Source: CALSMU01 sp963926405
GTDB taxonomy: Bacteria > Bacteroidota > Bacteroidia > Flavobacteriales_D > Parvicellaceae
Length of the DNA: 43,856 nt
Direction: 5' to 3'
Assembly (NCBI GenBank): GCA_963926405.1
Contig: CAWUXI010000108.1
Span: 1 to 43,856, forward strand
The notes below the pieces were generated by a model. The model did not search any database. It saw only the letters and a list, made by a program, of their open reading frames with translations, and had not been told where the DNA came from. The number at the start of each line of letters is the position of its first letter. Positions within the stretch are counted from its first letter, which is position 1. Positions 24,115 to 32,680 of the stretch are shown here, piece after piece. A program made the position numbers and the translations under genes.

Positions 24115-25614
24115 TTATTTTATTGTATAAGTTGTTCCTTCTTTACTGTCTTTTAATTGAATGCCTATTCCACTAAGGTTGTCTCTAATTTTGTCTGACA
24201 AAGCATAATCTTTATTTTGTTTAGCCTCGTCTCTCATTTGAACCAACAAGTTAACGGTTCCATCCAATTTGTCGGAATCATTTTCCATGAGCGGCACTAA
24301 TCCAAATACTTCAACAACAAAACCTTCAAATGTATCTTTTAAATATTTAAAGGTTTTCTCCGATATTGTACCTATTGCATTATTAGTAGAAAACGTATTT
24401 ATTTTTGCTACTAATTCAAAGAGATTCGCAATAGTTTTGGGTGAATTAAAATCATCGTTCATATGCTTGTAGCACATCTGACACAACTCATCAATTTTTG
24501 AATCTTCACTTTCATCTAAAACTCCTGATGCATATTCAAACCCGCCTAACAATTTTAATGCAGCCATTAATTTGTTGAAGCCTTTTTCAGAAGCGCTTAA
24601 CGCATCACTCGAAAAATCCAATGTACTTCTATAATGAGCTTGTTGCATGAAAAACCGAACAACTGTAGGTGAATATGCTTTGTCCAATAATTCATTGTCT
24701 CCAGAAAATAACTCGACTGGCAACAGTGTGTTACCCGTGGTCTTACTCATTCTCTGCCCATTGATTGTAAGCATATTACCATGCATCCAGTAGTTGACTG
24801 GTGCCTTACCATTCGCTGCTTTTCCTTGTGCTATTTCACATTCATGATGCGGAAATTTCAAATCCATTCCACCTCCATGTATATCGAATTGCTCTCCAAG
24901 GTATTTCGTTCCCATAACGGAACATTCTAAATGCCATCCTGGAAATCCAACACTCCAAGGCGAAGGCCATCTCATTATATGTTCTGGTGATGCTTTTTTC
25001 CAAAGTGCAAAATCAAACGAATTCTTTTTTTCTGTCTGACCTTCTAATTCTCTTGTCCCGGACAATAAATCATCAACATCTCTACCGGACAACTCTCCAT
25101 AATCTCCACCTTCTTCTTTGTATTTAAGAACATCAAAATATATAGATCCATTCGCCTCATAAGCCAACCCTTTGCCTAAAATTGTTTTAATCATTTCAAT
25201 TTGCTCAACAATGTGACCAGTGGCAGTTGGCTCGATACTAGGAGGCAGAGCATTAAAACTCTGCATTACGTTATGAAAATCTACTGTATATTTCTGCACT
25301 ATCTCCATCGGCTCAACCTGCTCTAGTCTAGCTTTCTTTGATATTTTATCTTCTCCTTCGTCCAAATCGTTTTCTAAATGCCCCGCATCAGTAATATTTC
25401 TTACATACCGAACATTATACCCTAGAAATTTAAAATATCTGATTATGGTATCAAACGACAAAAAAGTTCTGCAATTACCCAAATGAACAAAACTATATAC
25501 TGTGGGTCCACAAACATAAACCCCCAAATTCCGAGGACTTAATGGCGCAAACTTTTCCTTTAATCCTTTTAACGAATTATATATAAATATCTCGTTTTGT
25601 TCAATCTTACTCAT
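24115..25614 (-). CDS. cysS: Cysteinyl-tRNA synthetase
   Basis: A 499-residue class I aminoacyl-tRNA synthetase that charges tRNA-Cys. It carries the start-proximal VCGPTVYSFVHLGNCRTF, with the zinc-binding Cys and the HIGH-equivalent HLGN, then RNITDAGH, then the zinc-binding block WHLECSVMGTKYLG and HGGGMDLKFPHHECEIAQ, and the KMSKS-equivalent RMSKTTGN. The C-terminal DALR-like helical region ends in QLKDSKEGTTYTIK. Length is normal. It overlaps folE by one base and precedes the C1 peptidase by 3 bp. The cysteine-handling theme may be coincidental. Confidence 0.97.
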   Translation of the reverse strand: MSKIEQNEIFIYNSLKGLKEKFAPLSPRNLGVYVCGPTVYSFVHLGNCRTFLSFDTIIRYFKFLGYNVRYVRNITDAGHLENDLDEGEDKISKKARLEQVEPMEIVQKYTVDFHNVMQSFNALPPSIEPTATGHIVEQIEMIKTILGKGLAYEANGSIYFDVLKYKEEGGDYGELSGRDVDDLLSGTRELEGQTEKKNSFDFALWKKASPEHIMRWPSPWSVGFPGWHLECSVMGTKYLGEQFDIHGGGMDLKFPHHECEIAQGKAANGKAPVNYWMHGNMLTINGQRMSKTTGNTLLPVELFSGDNELLDKAYSPTVVRFFMQQAHYRSTLDFSSDALSASEKGFNKLMAALKLLGGFEYASGVLDESEDSKIDELCQMCYKHMNDDFNSPKTIANLFELVAKINTFSTNNAIGTISEKTFKYLKDTFEGFVVEVFGLVPLMENDSDKLDGTVNLLVQMRDEAKQNKDYALSDKIRDNLSGIGIQLKDSKEGTTYTIK

Positions 25615-26285
25615 CAGAAATCTATCTTAGAATCTAAACTGATATGTTTTAGAAATTCTATTTTATTATCATTCTCCTTAAAAACACCAGAATAGCGTGA
25701 TGTAATGGTACTACTTTTTGTATCTCTAACACCTCTCATACTTACACATAGATGCTTAGCATCGACAACACATGCAACATTATCCGTCCCGAGAACCTCT
25801 TTTAGTTTTTCCACAATTTGGACAGTCAAACGCTCTTGAACCTGAGGCCTTTTAGCAAAAAACTGAACTATTCTATTAATTTTTGAGAGGCCGATAACAT
25901 TTTCATTTGCAAAATATGCAACATGCACATTACCAACAATCGGAACAAAATGATGTTCGCATAAAGAATACAGTTCGATGTTCTTTTCAACCAACATCCC
26001 CTTGTATTTGTAACTATTTTCAAACAATGATACTTCAGGTTCATTTACTGGGTTTAACCCGCTAAATATTTCTGTAACATACATCTTAGCTACCCTTTCT
26101 GGCGACCCCGCAAGACTATCATCATTTAAATCTAGACCTAATGTTTGCATTATTTTCTCAAAATGACCTTTAATGATTTGTATTTTTTCGGCATCTGATT
26201 TAGCAAATGCATCTTTAACCAACGGTGTATTGATCGATGTTAATACATGATCTTCTCCAATATTTTCGTTTGCTTTATCTTTCAA
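25614..26285 (-). CDS. folE: GTP cyclohydrolase I
   Basis: FolE makes 7,8-dihydroneopterin triphosphate from GTP, the first step of folate (and often queuosine) synthesis. At 223 residues it is the normal length. The zinc-binding Cys and His lie in LYSLCEHHFVPIVGNVHVAY, and the second Cys in DAKHLCVSMRGVRDTKS, followed by STITSRYSGVFK. The N-terminal DDSLAGSPERVAKMYVTEIF is the expected helical entry. It overlaps cysS by one base, so translation is coupled. Gene order suggests one transcript, folE-cysS-peptidase. Confidence 0.97.
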   Translation of the reverse strand: MKDKANENIGEDHVLTSINTPLVKDAFAKSDAEKIQIIKGHFEKIMQTLGLDLNDDSLAGSPERVAKMYVTEIFSGLNPVNEPEVSLFENSYKYKGMLVEKNIELYSLCEHHFVPIVGNVHVAYFANENVIGLSKINRIVQFFAKRPQVQERLTVQIVEKLKEVLGTDNVACVVDAKHLCVSMRGVRDTKSSTITSRYSGVFKENDNKIEFLKHISLDSKIDF

Positions 26286-26361
26286 AATTTGTATAATTTA
26301 TAGTATTGTTAGCATATAAATAGAAAACTACCTAGTATTCAAATGCTGCAAGGAAATAAAA

Positions 26362-27357
26362 TTATTTATTCCAAACAAATTTCCCTGTCTTGTCAATATA
26401 ACCTTCTATTCCTGTTTTAATATCTCCTATTCTAACCAATGCTAATCCATTAATAAAATCAGAAGGTTTTGAAAATTGCCTCGCAACAATCAAATTTCCG
26501 GCAACATCTACATACCCCCATTTTCTGTCATCCCCTGTGCCAACAGCTACATTTGCTAAACCATCACTAAAGTGGTATGCACTGTCGAACTCAGGTTCCA
26601 CAACAATATTCCCTGCTTTATCGACATACCCAAACTTTCCATTTTTAAAATCTCCAATCCGAACTAATGCTCTTCCTTCGCTAAATGGAAATACTTTATC
26701 AAATTGAGCTTGAACGATAACCTTTCCGGCCTTATCAATAAATCCCCATTTACCGGTTTTTTCATTGCCCACTCTAAAAACGGCCAATCCTTCACTAAAA
26801 TCTCGAACAAAATCGTAGGTAGGCTTAATAACAAGCGTTCCTTTTTCATCAACAAATCCCCATTTATCGCCTTTTTTCACTCTTGCTTTTCCTTCAGCAA
26901 AATCATATGCAGCTTCAAATTGTGGCTTGATTACAATTACACCAGATGTATTAATAAATCCAAAAAGAGTACCCACCTGAATCCTTGCTAATCCTTCATG
27001 AAATGAATAAGCAAAATTACATATTACGTCTATTTTCTTAGACCCTGTTTTATCAATAAAAAACCAATTTTCGTCAATTTTAACAGCAGATAAACCTTCA
27101 CTAAAATCACTCGCCTTAGAATATTTTAATGGAACTACTGTTTTACCAGATTTATCGATAAATCCATATCTAGATCCGCTTTTTATTTTTGCTAAATCCT
27201 CATTAAAGCTATATACTTTATCAAAGGAACTAGGAATCACTACAGCACCCGTTTTATTAATAAATCCTTCTTTTCCTTCCACCCTTATCTTATACAAATC
27301 TTGAGCAAATAAACTACTTGCAATAACGCTGCATATTAGCATCAAACTCCATTTCAT
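26362..27357 (-). CDS. Exported WG-repeat protein
   Basis: 331 residues with a signal peptide (about 1-18, ASSLFAQ). The rest is a tandem array of about nine WG-type units of some 35-45 residues, each with a core like YGFIDKSGKTVVPLKYSKAS then DFSEGLA. Core variants seen in order are GFINKTG, GFIDKSG, FFIDKTG, GFINTSG, GFVDEKG, GFIDKAG, GYVDKAG, GYVDVAG and GYIDKTG. WG repeats (KWG Leptospira family) fold as beta-rich arrays and usually mediate binding. There is no catalytic domain. It is divergent from the PPTase gene, sharing a 72-bp gap that contains a dyad. The ligand is unknown. Confidence 0.88.
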   Translation of the reverse strand: MKWSLMLICSVIASSLFAQDLYKIRVEGKEGFINKTGAVVIPSSFDKVYSFNEDLAKIKSGSRYGFIDKSGKTVVPLKYSKASDFSEGLSAVKIDENWFFIDKTGSKKIDVICNFAYSFHEGLARIQVGTLFGFINTSGVIVIKPQFEAAYDFAEGKARVKKGDKWGFVDEKGTLVIKPTYDFVRDFSEGLAVFRVGNEKTGKWGFIDKAGKVIVQAQFDKVFPFSEGRALVRIGDFKNGKFGYVDKAGNIVVEPEFDSAYHFSDGLANVAVGTGDDRKWGYVDVAGNLIVARQFSKPSDFINGLALVRIGDIKTGIEGYIDKTGKFVWNK

Positions 27358-27402
27358 TCTTCTTATTTTTTATAATTCTGCCTAAATTAAATAAATAAAT
27401 TT

Positions 27403-27415
27403 TACCTTCAAGGTA
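27403..27415. promoter_or_regulatory. Short dyad between WG-repeat and PPTase genes
   Basis: TACCTT-C-AAGGTA is a perfect 6+6 inverted repeat in the 72-bp gap between divergent genes, 14 bp before the PPTase ATG. It could be an operator. No strong promoter boxes are visible beside it. Confidence 0.3.
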
Positions 27416-27429
27416 TATTTCCATAAAAC

Positions 27430-28047
27430 ATGCCAATTTTAAACAAAGATATTTCAATACACAATAATGTTAAACTATGGAGAATTACTGAATCGTGGAC
27501 TGAATTAATTGATTTATTTGAAAAGGACGCTGAAATAAATACAATCATTCAGAACTTTAAAAGCGAATCAAAAAAAAAACAATTTTTGGCTTCTAGACTC
27601 TTATTAAAATTGGAATTTGGAAATTGGAAAACACTCTCCAATCCTAATGGAAAACCCTACCCAATAGACAATCCATCAGAAATATCAATCACACACGACA
27701 GAGGAATTGTTGGGTTAATTAAGAGTATGCATCCTTGCGGAATTGACATGCAAGAAATCACAGCTAAAGTAATTCGAGTAAAGAGTAAATTTGTTAACGA
27801 AAATGACTTTTATTCGACAAGTGAAAAAGAGAAGGATTTAACCCTTTTATGGTGCGCAAAAGAGACGCTGTACAAAATCAATGGTGATCCAAATATATTC
27901 TTTAAAGAGCACATGATAATTGAGGAATCAGATGAAGAAAACATGCTTATTGGAAAAATAGTTCATCCTCAGTATAGAAAAGATTATAAACTGAAAGTTC
28001 ATTTTATCGAAAATTATTGCTTAGTTTACACTTTTAGTAATACCTAA
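27430..28047 (+). CDS. 4'-phosphopantetheinyl transferase, Sfp type
   Basis: A 205-residue transferase that attaches phosphopantetheine from CoA to a Ser of carrier proteins. The Sfp-superfamily motifs are ISITHDRGIVGL (P1-like), CGIDMQEI with the metal-binding Asp, and LLWCAKETLYKI, the WxxKEAxxK signature. The length and single-chain arrangement fit the bacterial Sfp/AcpT group rather than the short AcpS. The carrier target is not nearby. It heads a tight plus-strand run (4 bp to the next gene) with GGGP synthase and a ThiE/TenI-like protein, and is divergent from the WG-repeat gene. Confidence 0.87.
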   Translation: MPILNKDISIHNNVKLWRITESWTELIDLFEKDAEINTIIQNFKSESKKKQFLASRLLLKLEFGNWKTLSNPNGKPYPIDNPSEISITHDRGIVGLIKSMHPCGIDMQEITAKVIRVKSKFVNENDFYSTSEKEKDLTLLWCAKETLYKINGDPNIFFKEHMIIEESDEENMLIGKIVHPQYRKDYKLKVHFIENYCLVYTFSNT

Positions 28048-28051
28048 ACCT

Positions 28052-28795
28052 TTGAACACGTTCAATACCATATTAAATAGAAGCCGAGCAAAAGAAAAAA
28101 TGTTTGCTATTTTGGTGGATCCAGACAAATATGATTCACCTAAAGACCTGCAAGAATTAATTTACAACCTCAAATTAGCCTTACCAGATATAATTCTAAT
28201 CGGCGGGAGTTTGATTAATAATGGTAATTTTGAGTTAGTTATTAACGAGTTATCTAGCTTAAAAATTGCCCCTGTCATTCTCTTTCCAGGAAACAACAAA
28301 CAAGTTTCATCCAATGCGGATGCCATTTTATTACTCTCGTTAATCTCTGGAAGAAATGCTGAATTTTTAATCGGCCAGCATGTTGTTTCTGCATTTGATA
28401 TAAAAAATGCAAATATTGAGGTTATCCCGACCGGCTATATGCTAATTGAAAGCGGTCCTGCCACTTCTGCTCAGTATATGAGCAACACGCAACCAATCCC
28501 CTATAATAAAACCGACATTGCAAAAGCAACTGCATTAGCTGGCGAGCAACTTGGATTCAAGTTAATTTACATGGATGGTGGCTCTGGAGCCCAAACGACC
28601 ATTTCTAAAGAAATGATTCAGGGTGTTCGAAAAACAGTTAACACCCCCTTAATAGTTGGTGGCGGCATCCAAAATAAAGAACAAGCTATTGTTGCATGGA
28701 ACAGTGGTGCAGACATAGTTGTTATTGGTAATGCCATTGAAAAAAATCCTGCATTAGCTCTAGAGGTTTCTCTTTTAAGAACTGTAAATAGATGA
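28052..28795 (+). CDS. Geranylgeranyl/heptaprenylglyceryl phosphate synthase family protein
   Basis: A 247-residue (beta/alpha)8-barrel prenyltransferase joining sn-glycerol-1-phosphate to a polyprenyl diphosphate. Motifs are MFAILVDPDKYDSPKD, ILIGGSLINNG, PVILFPGNNKQVSSNADAIL, the core YMDGGSGAQ, and LIVGGGIQNKEQAIVAWNSG, which are phosphate-gripping loops of the GGGPS/PcrB family. Bacteroidota carry a distinct group of this otherwise largely archaeal enzyme. The product in this organism cannot be stated. The start is TTG at 28052, just 4 bp after the PPTase stop; the family N-terminus supports it over the internal ATG. It overlaps the ThiE-like gene by 4 bp. Confidence 0.9.
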   Translation: MNTFNTILNRSRAKEKMFAILVDPDKYDSPKDLQELIYNLKLALPDIILIGGSLINNGNFELVINELSSLKIAPVILFPGNNKQVSSNADAILLLSLISGRNAEFLIGQHVVSAFDIKNANIEVIPTGYMLIESGPATSAQYMSNTQPIPYNKTDIAKATALAGEQLGFKLIYMDGGSGAQTTISKEMIQGVRKTVNTPLIVGGGIQNKEQAIVAWNSGADIVVIGNAIEKNPALALEVSLLRTVNR

Positions 28796-29433
28796 AACTA
28801 ATTGTTTTTTCAAGTCATAATGGTTTCCACTCTGAACCGAAGCAAGTTATAAGGATGTTTGAACATGGACTAGAGACCCTACACCTAAGGAAACCTTATT
28901 TCTCCTCAAAAAACCTTGTAGAATATCTTGAGTTAATACCCGCAGAATATCACAATAGAATTGTAATTCACTCTCATCACAAATTGGCAAAAAGATTCAA
29001 TTTAAAGGGAGTGCACTTTAGTAAAGTGCATCGAGACAAAAACTACAACACCAAATTAAAGTACATGAGTTTTCGTTTAAGATTCGGCAATATTTTAACC
29101 ACAAGATCTTGTCATAAAATTCATAAATTAGACGATAATCCCAACCGGTATAGCTATGTTTTTTTGAGTCCAATGTTCGAAAGCATATCCAAAAAATCTC
29201 ATTGCGGATTATTCAGTGAACGTCATATTAAAAAAGCTTTAGCGACCAAAAAATGTGCAGTTTATGCTTTAGGTGGAGTCGATGAGTCGAAATTTAAAGA
29301 ACTTAATAGCTTAGGTTTTGAAGGAGTGGCTCTTCTAGGAGCCATCTGGGATATAGACAAAGACCCTTTTAATGCATATTTGTCCGCAACAGTAGCTATG
29401 AAAAACTTAGACAAACAAAAGATTATGGTTTAA
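28792..29433 (+). CDS. Thiamine phosphate synthase-like protein (ThiE/TenI superfamily)
   Basis: A 213-residue TIM-barrel protein. ThiE couples HMP-PP with THZ-P to form thiamine phosphate; TenI is a structurally related aromatase. Matching features are LETLHLRKPYFSSKNL at the first strand, VIHSHHKLAKRFNLKGVHFS, the flexible loop YVFLSPMFESISKKSH, and the phosphate loop AVYALGGVDESK then GFEGVALLGAIW. Bacteroidota often carry several such proteins, so the function may be ThiE, TenI-like or divergent. It overlaps GGGP synthase by 4 bp (ATGA). thiL lies about 6 kb further, not in the same operon. Confidence 0.72.
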   Translation: MKLIVFSSHNGFHSEPKQVIRMFEHGLETLHLRKPYFSSKNLVEYLELIPAEYHNRIVIHSHHKLAKRFNLKGVHFSKVHRDKNYNTKLKYMSFRLRFGNILTTRSCHKIHKLDDNPNRYSYVFLSPMFESISKKSHCGLFSERHIKKALATKKCAVYALGGVDESKFKELNSLGFEGVALLGAIWDIDKDPFNAYLSATVAMKNLDKQKIMV

Positions 29434-29502
29434 TAGCGGGTTATCGTAACCATTATTAATAAGCTACGTAAAGAATTGTGCTTTCCATTAAATAAGGAAA
29501 TC

Positions 29503-30423
29503 ATGACAATAAACAAACGAATACTTTTAATACTCGCAATCGCCTACTTTAATTTGGCAGGAGCAGCTGACAACAGAATTTCAAGAAGCCAATATATTGA
29601 AACTTGGAAAAACGAAGCTATTAGTCAAATGGCTGTCTATGGCATACCAGCAAGTATAACTTTAGCGCAAGGAATCCTTGAAAGCGGTGATGGTAATTCT
29701 ATTTTAGCAAAGCAAGGAAACAATCATTTTGGCATTAAATGTCACTCTTGGACAGGTAAAACAATTCATAAAGATGATGACGAGAAAAATGAATGTTTTC
29801 GTAAATACAACAATGCAAAACAATCCTTTCAAGACCATTCTGAATTTCTTTCTGAAAGAGGGCGTTATTCATTTCTTTTTGACTTAAACCCTACCGACTA
29901 TAAAGGATGGGCGGCAGGTTTAAAAGCGGCGGGATATGCTACCAATCCTAATTACCCGAGCTTATTGATAGCGCTTATCGAAAAAAACAACTTGCAGCAA
30001 TACGACAATATGATACTGGCATCAAACAATTCTTCAAGTACTAACAATTCTTTTTCTCTAGCCAACTTAAACAAACCTAAAGCAAGCAAACACTCCATAT
30101 ATATTCACGATAACAACATTAAATACATCAAAGTAAAATCAGAAGATACGTTTTACAAAATATCGAAAGAATTTGGAATGCATTTAGAGAGAATATATAA
30201 GTATAATGACTTCTCTGATAATAATTTCATCAAAGAAGGAGACATTATATACCTACAACCTAAAAGGAAAAGGGCTAAAGTTGAATCGCACAAAGTAAAA
30301 GAAAACGAAACAATACAAGATGTTTCACAGCTTTATGGAATTCAATTAAAATCCATTTGCAAAAAGAATAAACTAGAACCAGGAATAATATTGCAAAAAG
30401 GTCAATTACTTAGACTAAGGTAA
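29503..30423 (+). CDS. Exported glucosaminidase (GH73-like) with two LysM domains
   Basis: 306 residues from ATG 29503. A TTG nine codons earlier is less likely because the signal peptide begins here (RILLILAIAYFNLAGAA). The glucosaminidase domain (about residues 25-165) includes ITLAQGILESGDGN with the catalytic Glu, NNHFGIKCHSW and KGWAAGLKAAGYATNPNY. It should cleave peptidoglycan glycan strands. Two LysM modules close the protein: IKVKSEDTFYKISKEFGMHL and HKVKENETIQDVSQLYGI, which bind peptidoglycan. It is 69 bp downstream of the ThiE-like gene and is followed by a clear terminator. Function in cell separation or wall turnover is likely. Confidence 0.88.
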   Translation: MTINKRILLILAIAYFNLAGAADNRISRSQYIETWKNEAISQMAVYGIPASITLAQGILESGDGNSILAKQGNNHFGIKCHSWTGKTIHKDDDEKNECFRKYNNAKQSFQDHSEFLSERGRYSFLFDLNPTDYKGWAAGLKAAGYATNPNYPSLLIALIEKNNLQQYDNMILASNNSSSTNNSFSLANLNKPKASKHSIYIHDNNIKYIKVKSEDTFYKISKEFGMHLERIYKYNDFSDNNFIKEGDIIYLQPKRKRAKVESHKVKENETIQDVSQLYGIQLKSICKKNKLEPGIILQKGQLLRLR

Positions 30424-30470
30424 AACTGCAAAAATAAGAGATAGTAATTTTTTTAATTCGTTTGTTGTGA

Positions 30471-30508
30471 AAAGGCCCTTTAATACTTCTGTATTGAGGG
30501 CTTTTTTT
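30471..30508 (+). terminator. Rho-independent terminator
   Basis: GCCCTTTAATAC-TTCT-GTATTGAGGGC forms a hairpin with a 5-bp GC-rich base and AATAC/GTATT top, flanked by A-run and followed by seven T residues. It lies 48 bp after the glucosaminidase-LysM stop and should end the PPTase-to-LysM transcript. The flanking A-run also allows partial function for the opposite strand (sufD). Confidence 0.8.
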
Positions 30509-30561
30509 ACATTATTTATTGAGCTTTCAATCAGAGTTAAACGACTGCAAGTACTTGTCTA

Positions 30562-30598
30562 TTTTTCATTACTAATTAGCCATGAGACTAATGAAAAA
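30562..30598. repeat. Inverted repeat downstream of sufD
   Basis: TTTTTCATTA (30562-30571) and TAATGAAAAA (30589-30598) form a perfect 10-bp stem with a 17-nt loop that itself contains CTAATTAG. It lies 57 bp from the sufD stop in the convergent gap. It may act as a weak bidirectional terminator or RNA 3'-end stabiliser (inference). Confidence 0.4.
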
Positions 30599-30654
30599 GA
30601 TACAATCTATTGGCATTAAGCTACAAACAAAATAAAAAATCAATTAATAAAGCC

Positions 30655-31905
30655 TTAACCCAATTTTTCTTTGACCCATATTCTCAATTCGTCTGAATCT
30701 ACTTTATCTAGAACCTCATCGGCAAATGCCTCTATTAATAGATTTTTTGCTGACTCCTTGCTTATTCCTCTTGTTTGTAGATAAAATATAGCTTCTTCAT
30801 CAAATTGACCTGTGGTAGTGCCATGACTGCATTTTACATCATCAGCAAAAATCTCAAGTTCAGGTTTTGCATTCATAGTAGCCTCTCTAGACAAAATAAT
30901 GTTTTTATTCTGCTGATAAGCTTCAATCTTTTGCGCATCTACCTCAACAATTACCTTCCCATTAAAGACTCCTGTTGATTTATCTCTTAACACACCTTTG
31001 TATAATTCAAAAGATGTGCAATTAGGCTTCAAGTGACTAACCTTGGTATGATTATCGACGTGCTGAATTCCTTTTTGCATGTACAATCCATTCATTTCAG
31101 AAGTACAGTTCTCACCATCAACATCGATATTAATTCCATTCCTTACAAAATCACCAGAAACTGTAGCCGTATTTATTTTGAAAGTACTGTTAGACTTCTG
31201 ATTGACTTGCACAGTAGAAATTAGGTTATTATTAGGCTCTTCCGATTGAACTTTGTCCAAAACTACCTTAGCATTTTCTTTTACAAAAACTTCAGTAACA
31301 CTATTTGTTAAGCATTCAATTGCATTTACAGAGGCAAAAGATTGTATGACACCAACCTCCGAAAATGAATCAGCTACAATAAGTAAACGTAAATTACTTA
31401 CCACATTATTTTTTGTATTTACATGAATAACATGGATGCGTTTTTCAAGCTTTACTTTCTTAGGAATATGAATAAAAACACCTTCAAGAAAATAGCTTGT
31501 ATTTAAAGCTGTGAAAACCTCTTCTTTATTCTTTGCAATTAAATTAAACGTATTATGAATCAAAGAAGAATGCAATTTCATTGCATTTTGAAAAGTATCT
31601 ACTACAACTTCATCAGGGAAATTAACATCTGACAATTCCTGAGAATAAACGCCATTTACCAACACTATATTATAAGCATCTAAAGACGGCACTATTTCAT
31701 TTGAAAGAACTACATGTTCAGCCTCATTATATTGAACATAATTCTTTTTTAAAATCTTCTTAACAGAAGTATATCTCCAGTCCTCTGTTCTACGAGTAGG
31801 AAACTCTAATCCGCTCAACAATTCGAAAGCTTGATCTTTTGCGCCTAAATCAACCCCCATTTTAGTCAGTGAATTCAATAAATTATTTTCTTTCAAAACT
31901 ACCAT
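30655..31905 (-). CDS. sufD: Fe-S cluster assembly protein SufD
   Basis: A 416-residue scaffold subunit of the SufBCD complex, which builds and transfers Fe-S clusters under stress or as the main system. The SUF-FeS beta-helix core is visible in LILSREATMNAKPELEIFAD then DDVKCSHGTTTGQFDEEAIF and YLQTRGISKESAKNLLIEAF, the SufB/D family signature. The N-terminal FPTRRTEDWRYTSV is typical of SufD. The start at 31905 is one base after the sufC stop, so translation is coupled. It is the last gene of the operon here; sufS does not follow, because the next gene is convergent. Confidence 0.95.
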   Translation of the reverse strand: MVVLKENNLLNSLTKMGVDLGAKDQAFELLSGLEFPTRRTEDWRYTSVKKILKKNYVQYNEAEHVVLSNEIVPSLDAYNIVLVNGVYSQELSDVNFPDEVVVDTFQNAMKLHSSLIHNTFNLIAKNKEEVFTALNTSYFLEGVFIHIPKKVKLEKRIHVIHVNTKNNVVSNLRLLIVADSFSEVGVIQSFASVNAIECLTNSVTEVFVKENAKVVLDKVQSEEPNNNLISTVQVNQKSNSTFKINTATVSGDFVRNGINIDVDGENCTSEMNGLYMQKGIQHVDNHTKVSHLKPNCTSFELYKGVLRDKSTGVFNGKVIVEVDAQKIEAYQQNKNIILSREATMNAKPELEIFADDVKCSHGTTTGQFDEEAIFYLQTRGISKESAKNLLIEAFADEVLDKVDSDELRIWVKEKLG

Positions 31906-32655
31906 CTATGCTTCCTCTTTAATCAACCAGTCGTACCCTTTTTCTTCCAACTCTAGAGCTAACTCTTTCCCTCCTGTCTTAATAATTCTTCCATCATATA
32001 AAACATGTACAAAATCCGGAATAATATAATCCAACAATCTTTGGTAGTGTGTTATCACAATTGTCGCATTATCTTTACTCTTCAATGTATTCACGCCATG
32101 TGCTACTATTTTTAACGCATCAATATCAAGACCAGAATCCGTTTCATCTAAGATTGATAATTTTGGCTCTAACATTGCCATTTGGAAAATTTCATTTCGT
32201 TTTTTCTCACCTCCAGAAAACCCTACGTTAACGGAACGATTTTTCAATTTATCACTTAACTCTACTAAGGCTGATTTCTCCTTTACCATTTTAAGAAAAT
32301 CTTTCGCAGCGATTGGATCTTGCTTAAAATACTTTCGTCGCTCATTAATTGCCGTTTTTAGAAAATTAATATTACTCACCCCTGGTATTTCAACCGGATA
32401 CTGGAAAGCCAAAAATATTCCTTCCCAAGATCTTTCTTCCGGATTAAGTTCTAATAATTCTTTGCCTAAATAGACAACTTCACCAGCAGTAACTTCGTAT
32501 TCATCACGACCTGCTAAAACAGCAGACAGAGTGCTTTTTCCAGAGCCGTTAGGTCCCATTATAGCATGAATTTCACCGGCATTTACCTCTATATTTAATC
32601 CTTTTAATATTTCCTTATCTCCAACTGAAGCATGTAAATTTTTAACCTGTAACAT
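31906..32655 (-). CDS. sufC: Fe-S cluster assembly ATPase SufC
   Basis: 249 residues from ATG 32655 (MLQVKNLHASVGDKEILKGL). The longer frame starting at 32691 would overlap sufB and adds a non-family basic leader. It is an ABC-type ATPase with Walker A GPNGSGKST, signature FSGGEKKRNE, Walker B LSILDETDSGLD and the switch His in ITHYQ. It drives conformational change in SufB-SufD rather than transport. Gene order sufB-sufC-sufD is intact, with 25 bp between sufB and sufC. Confidence 0.97.
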   Translation of the reverse strand: MLQVKNLHASVGDKEILKGLNIEVNAGEIHAIMGPNGSGKSTLSAVLAGRDEYEVTAGEVVYLGKELLELNPEERSWEGIFLAFQYPVEIPGVSNINFLKTAINERRKYFKQDPIAAKDFLKMVKEKSALVELSDKLKNRSVNVGFSGGEKKRNEIFQMAMLEPKLSILDETDSGLDIDALKIVAHGVNTLKSKDNATIVITHYQRLLDYIIPDFVHVLYDGRIIKTGGKELALELEEKGYDWLIKEEA

Positions 32656-32680
32656 CTTTTTTCTTTTTACGAAATGCAAT

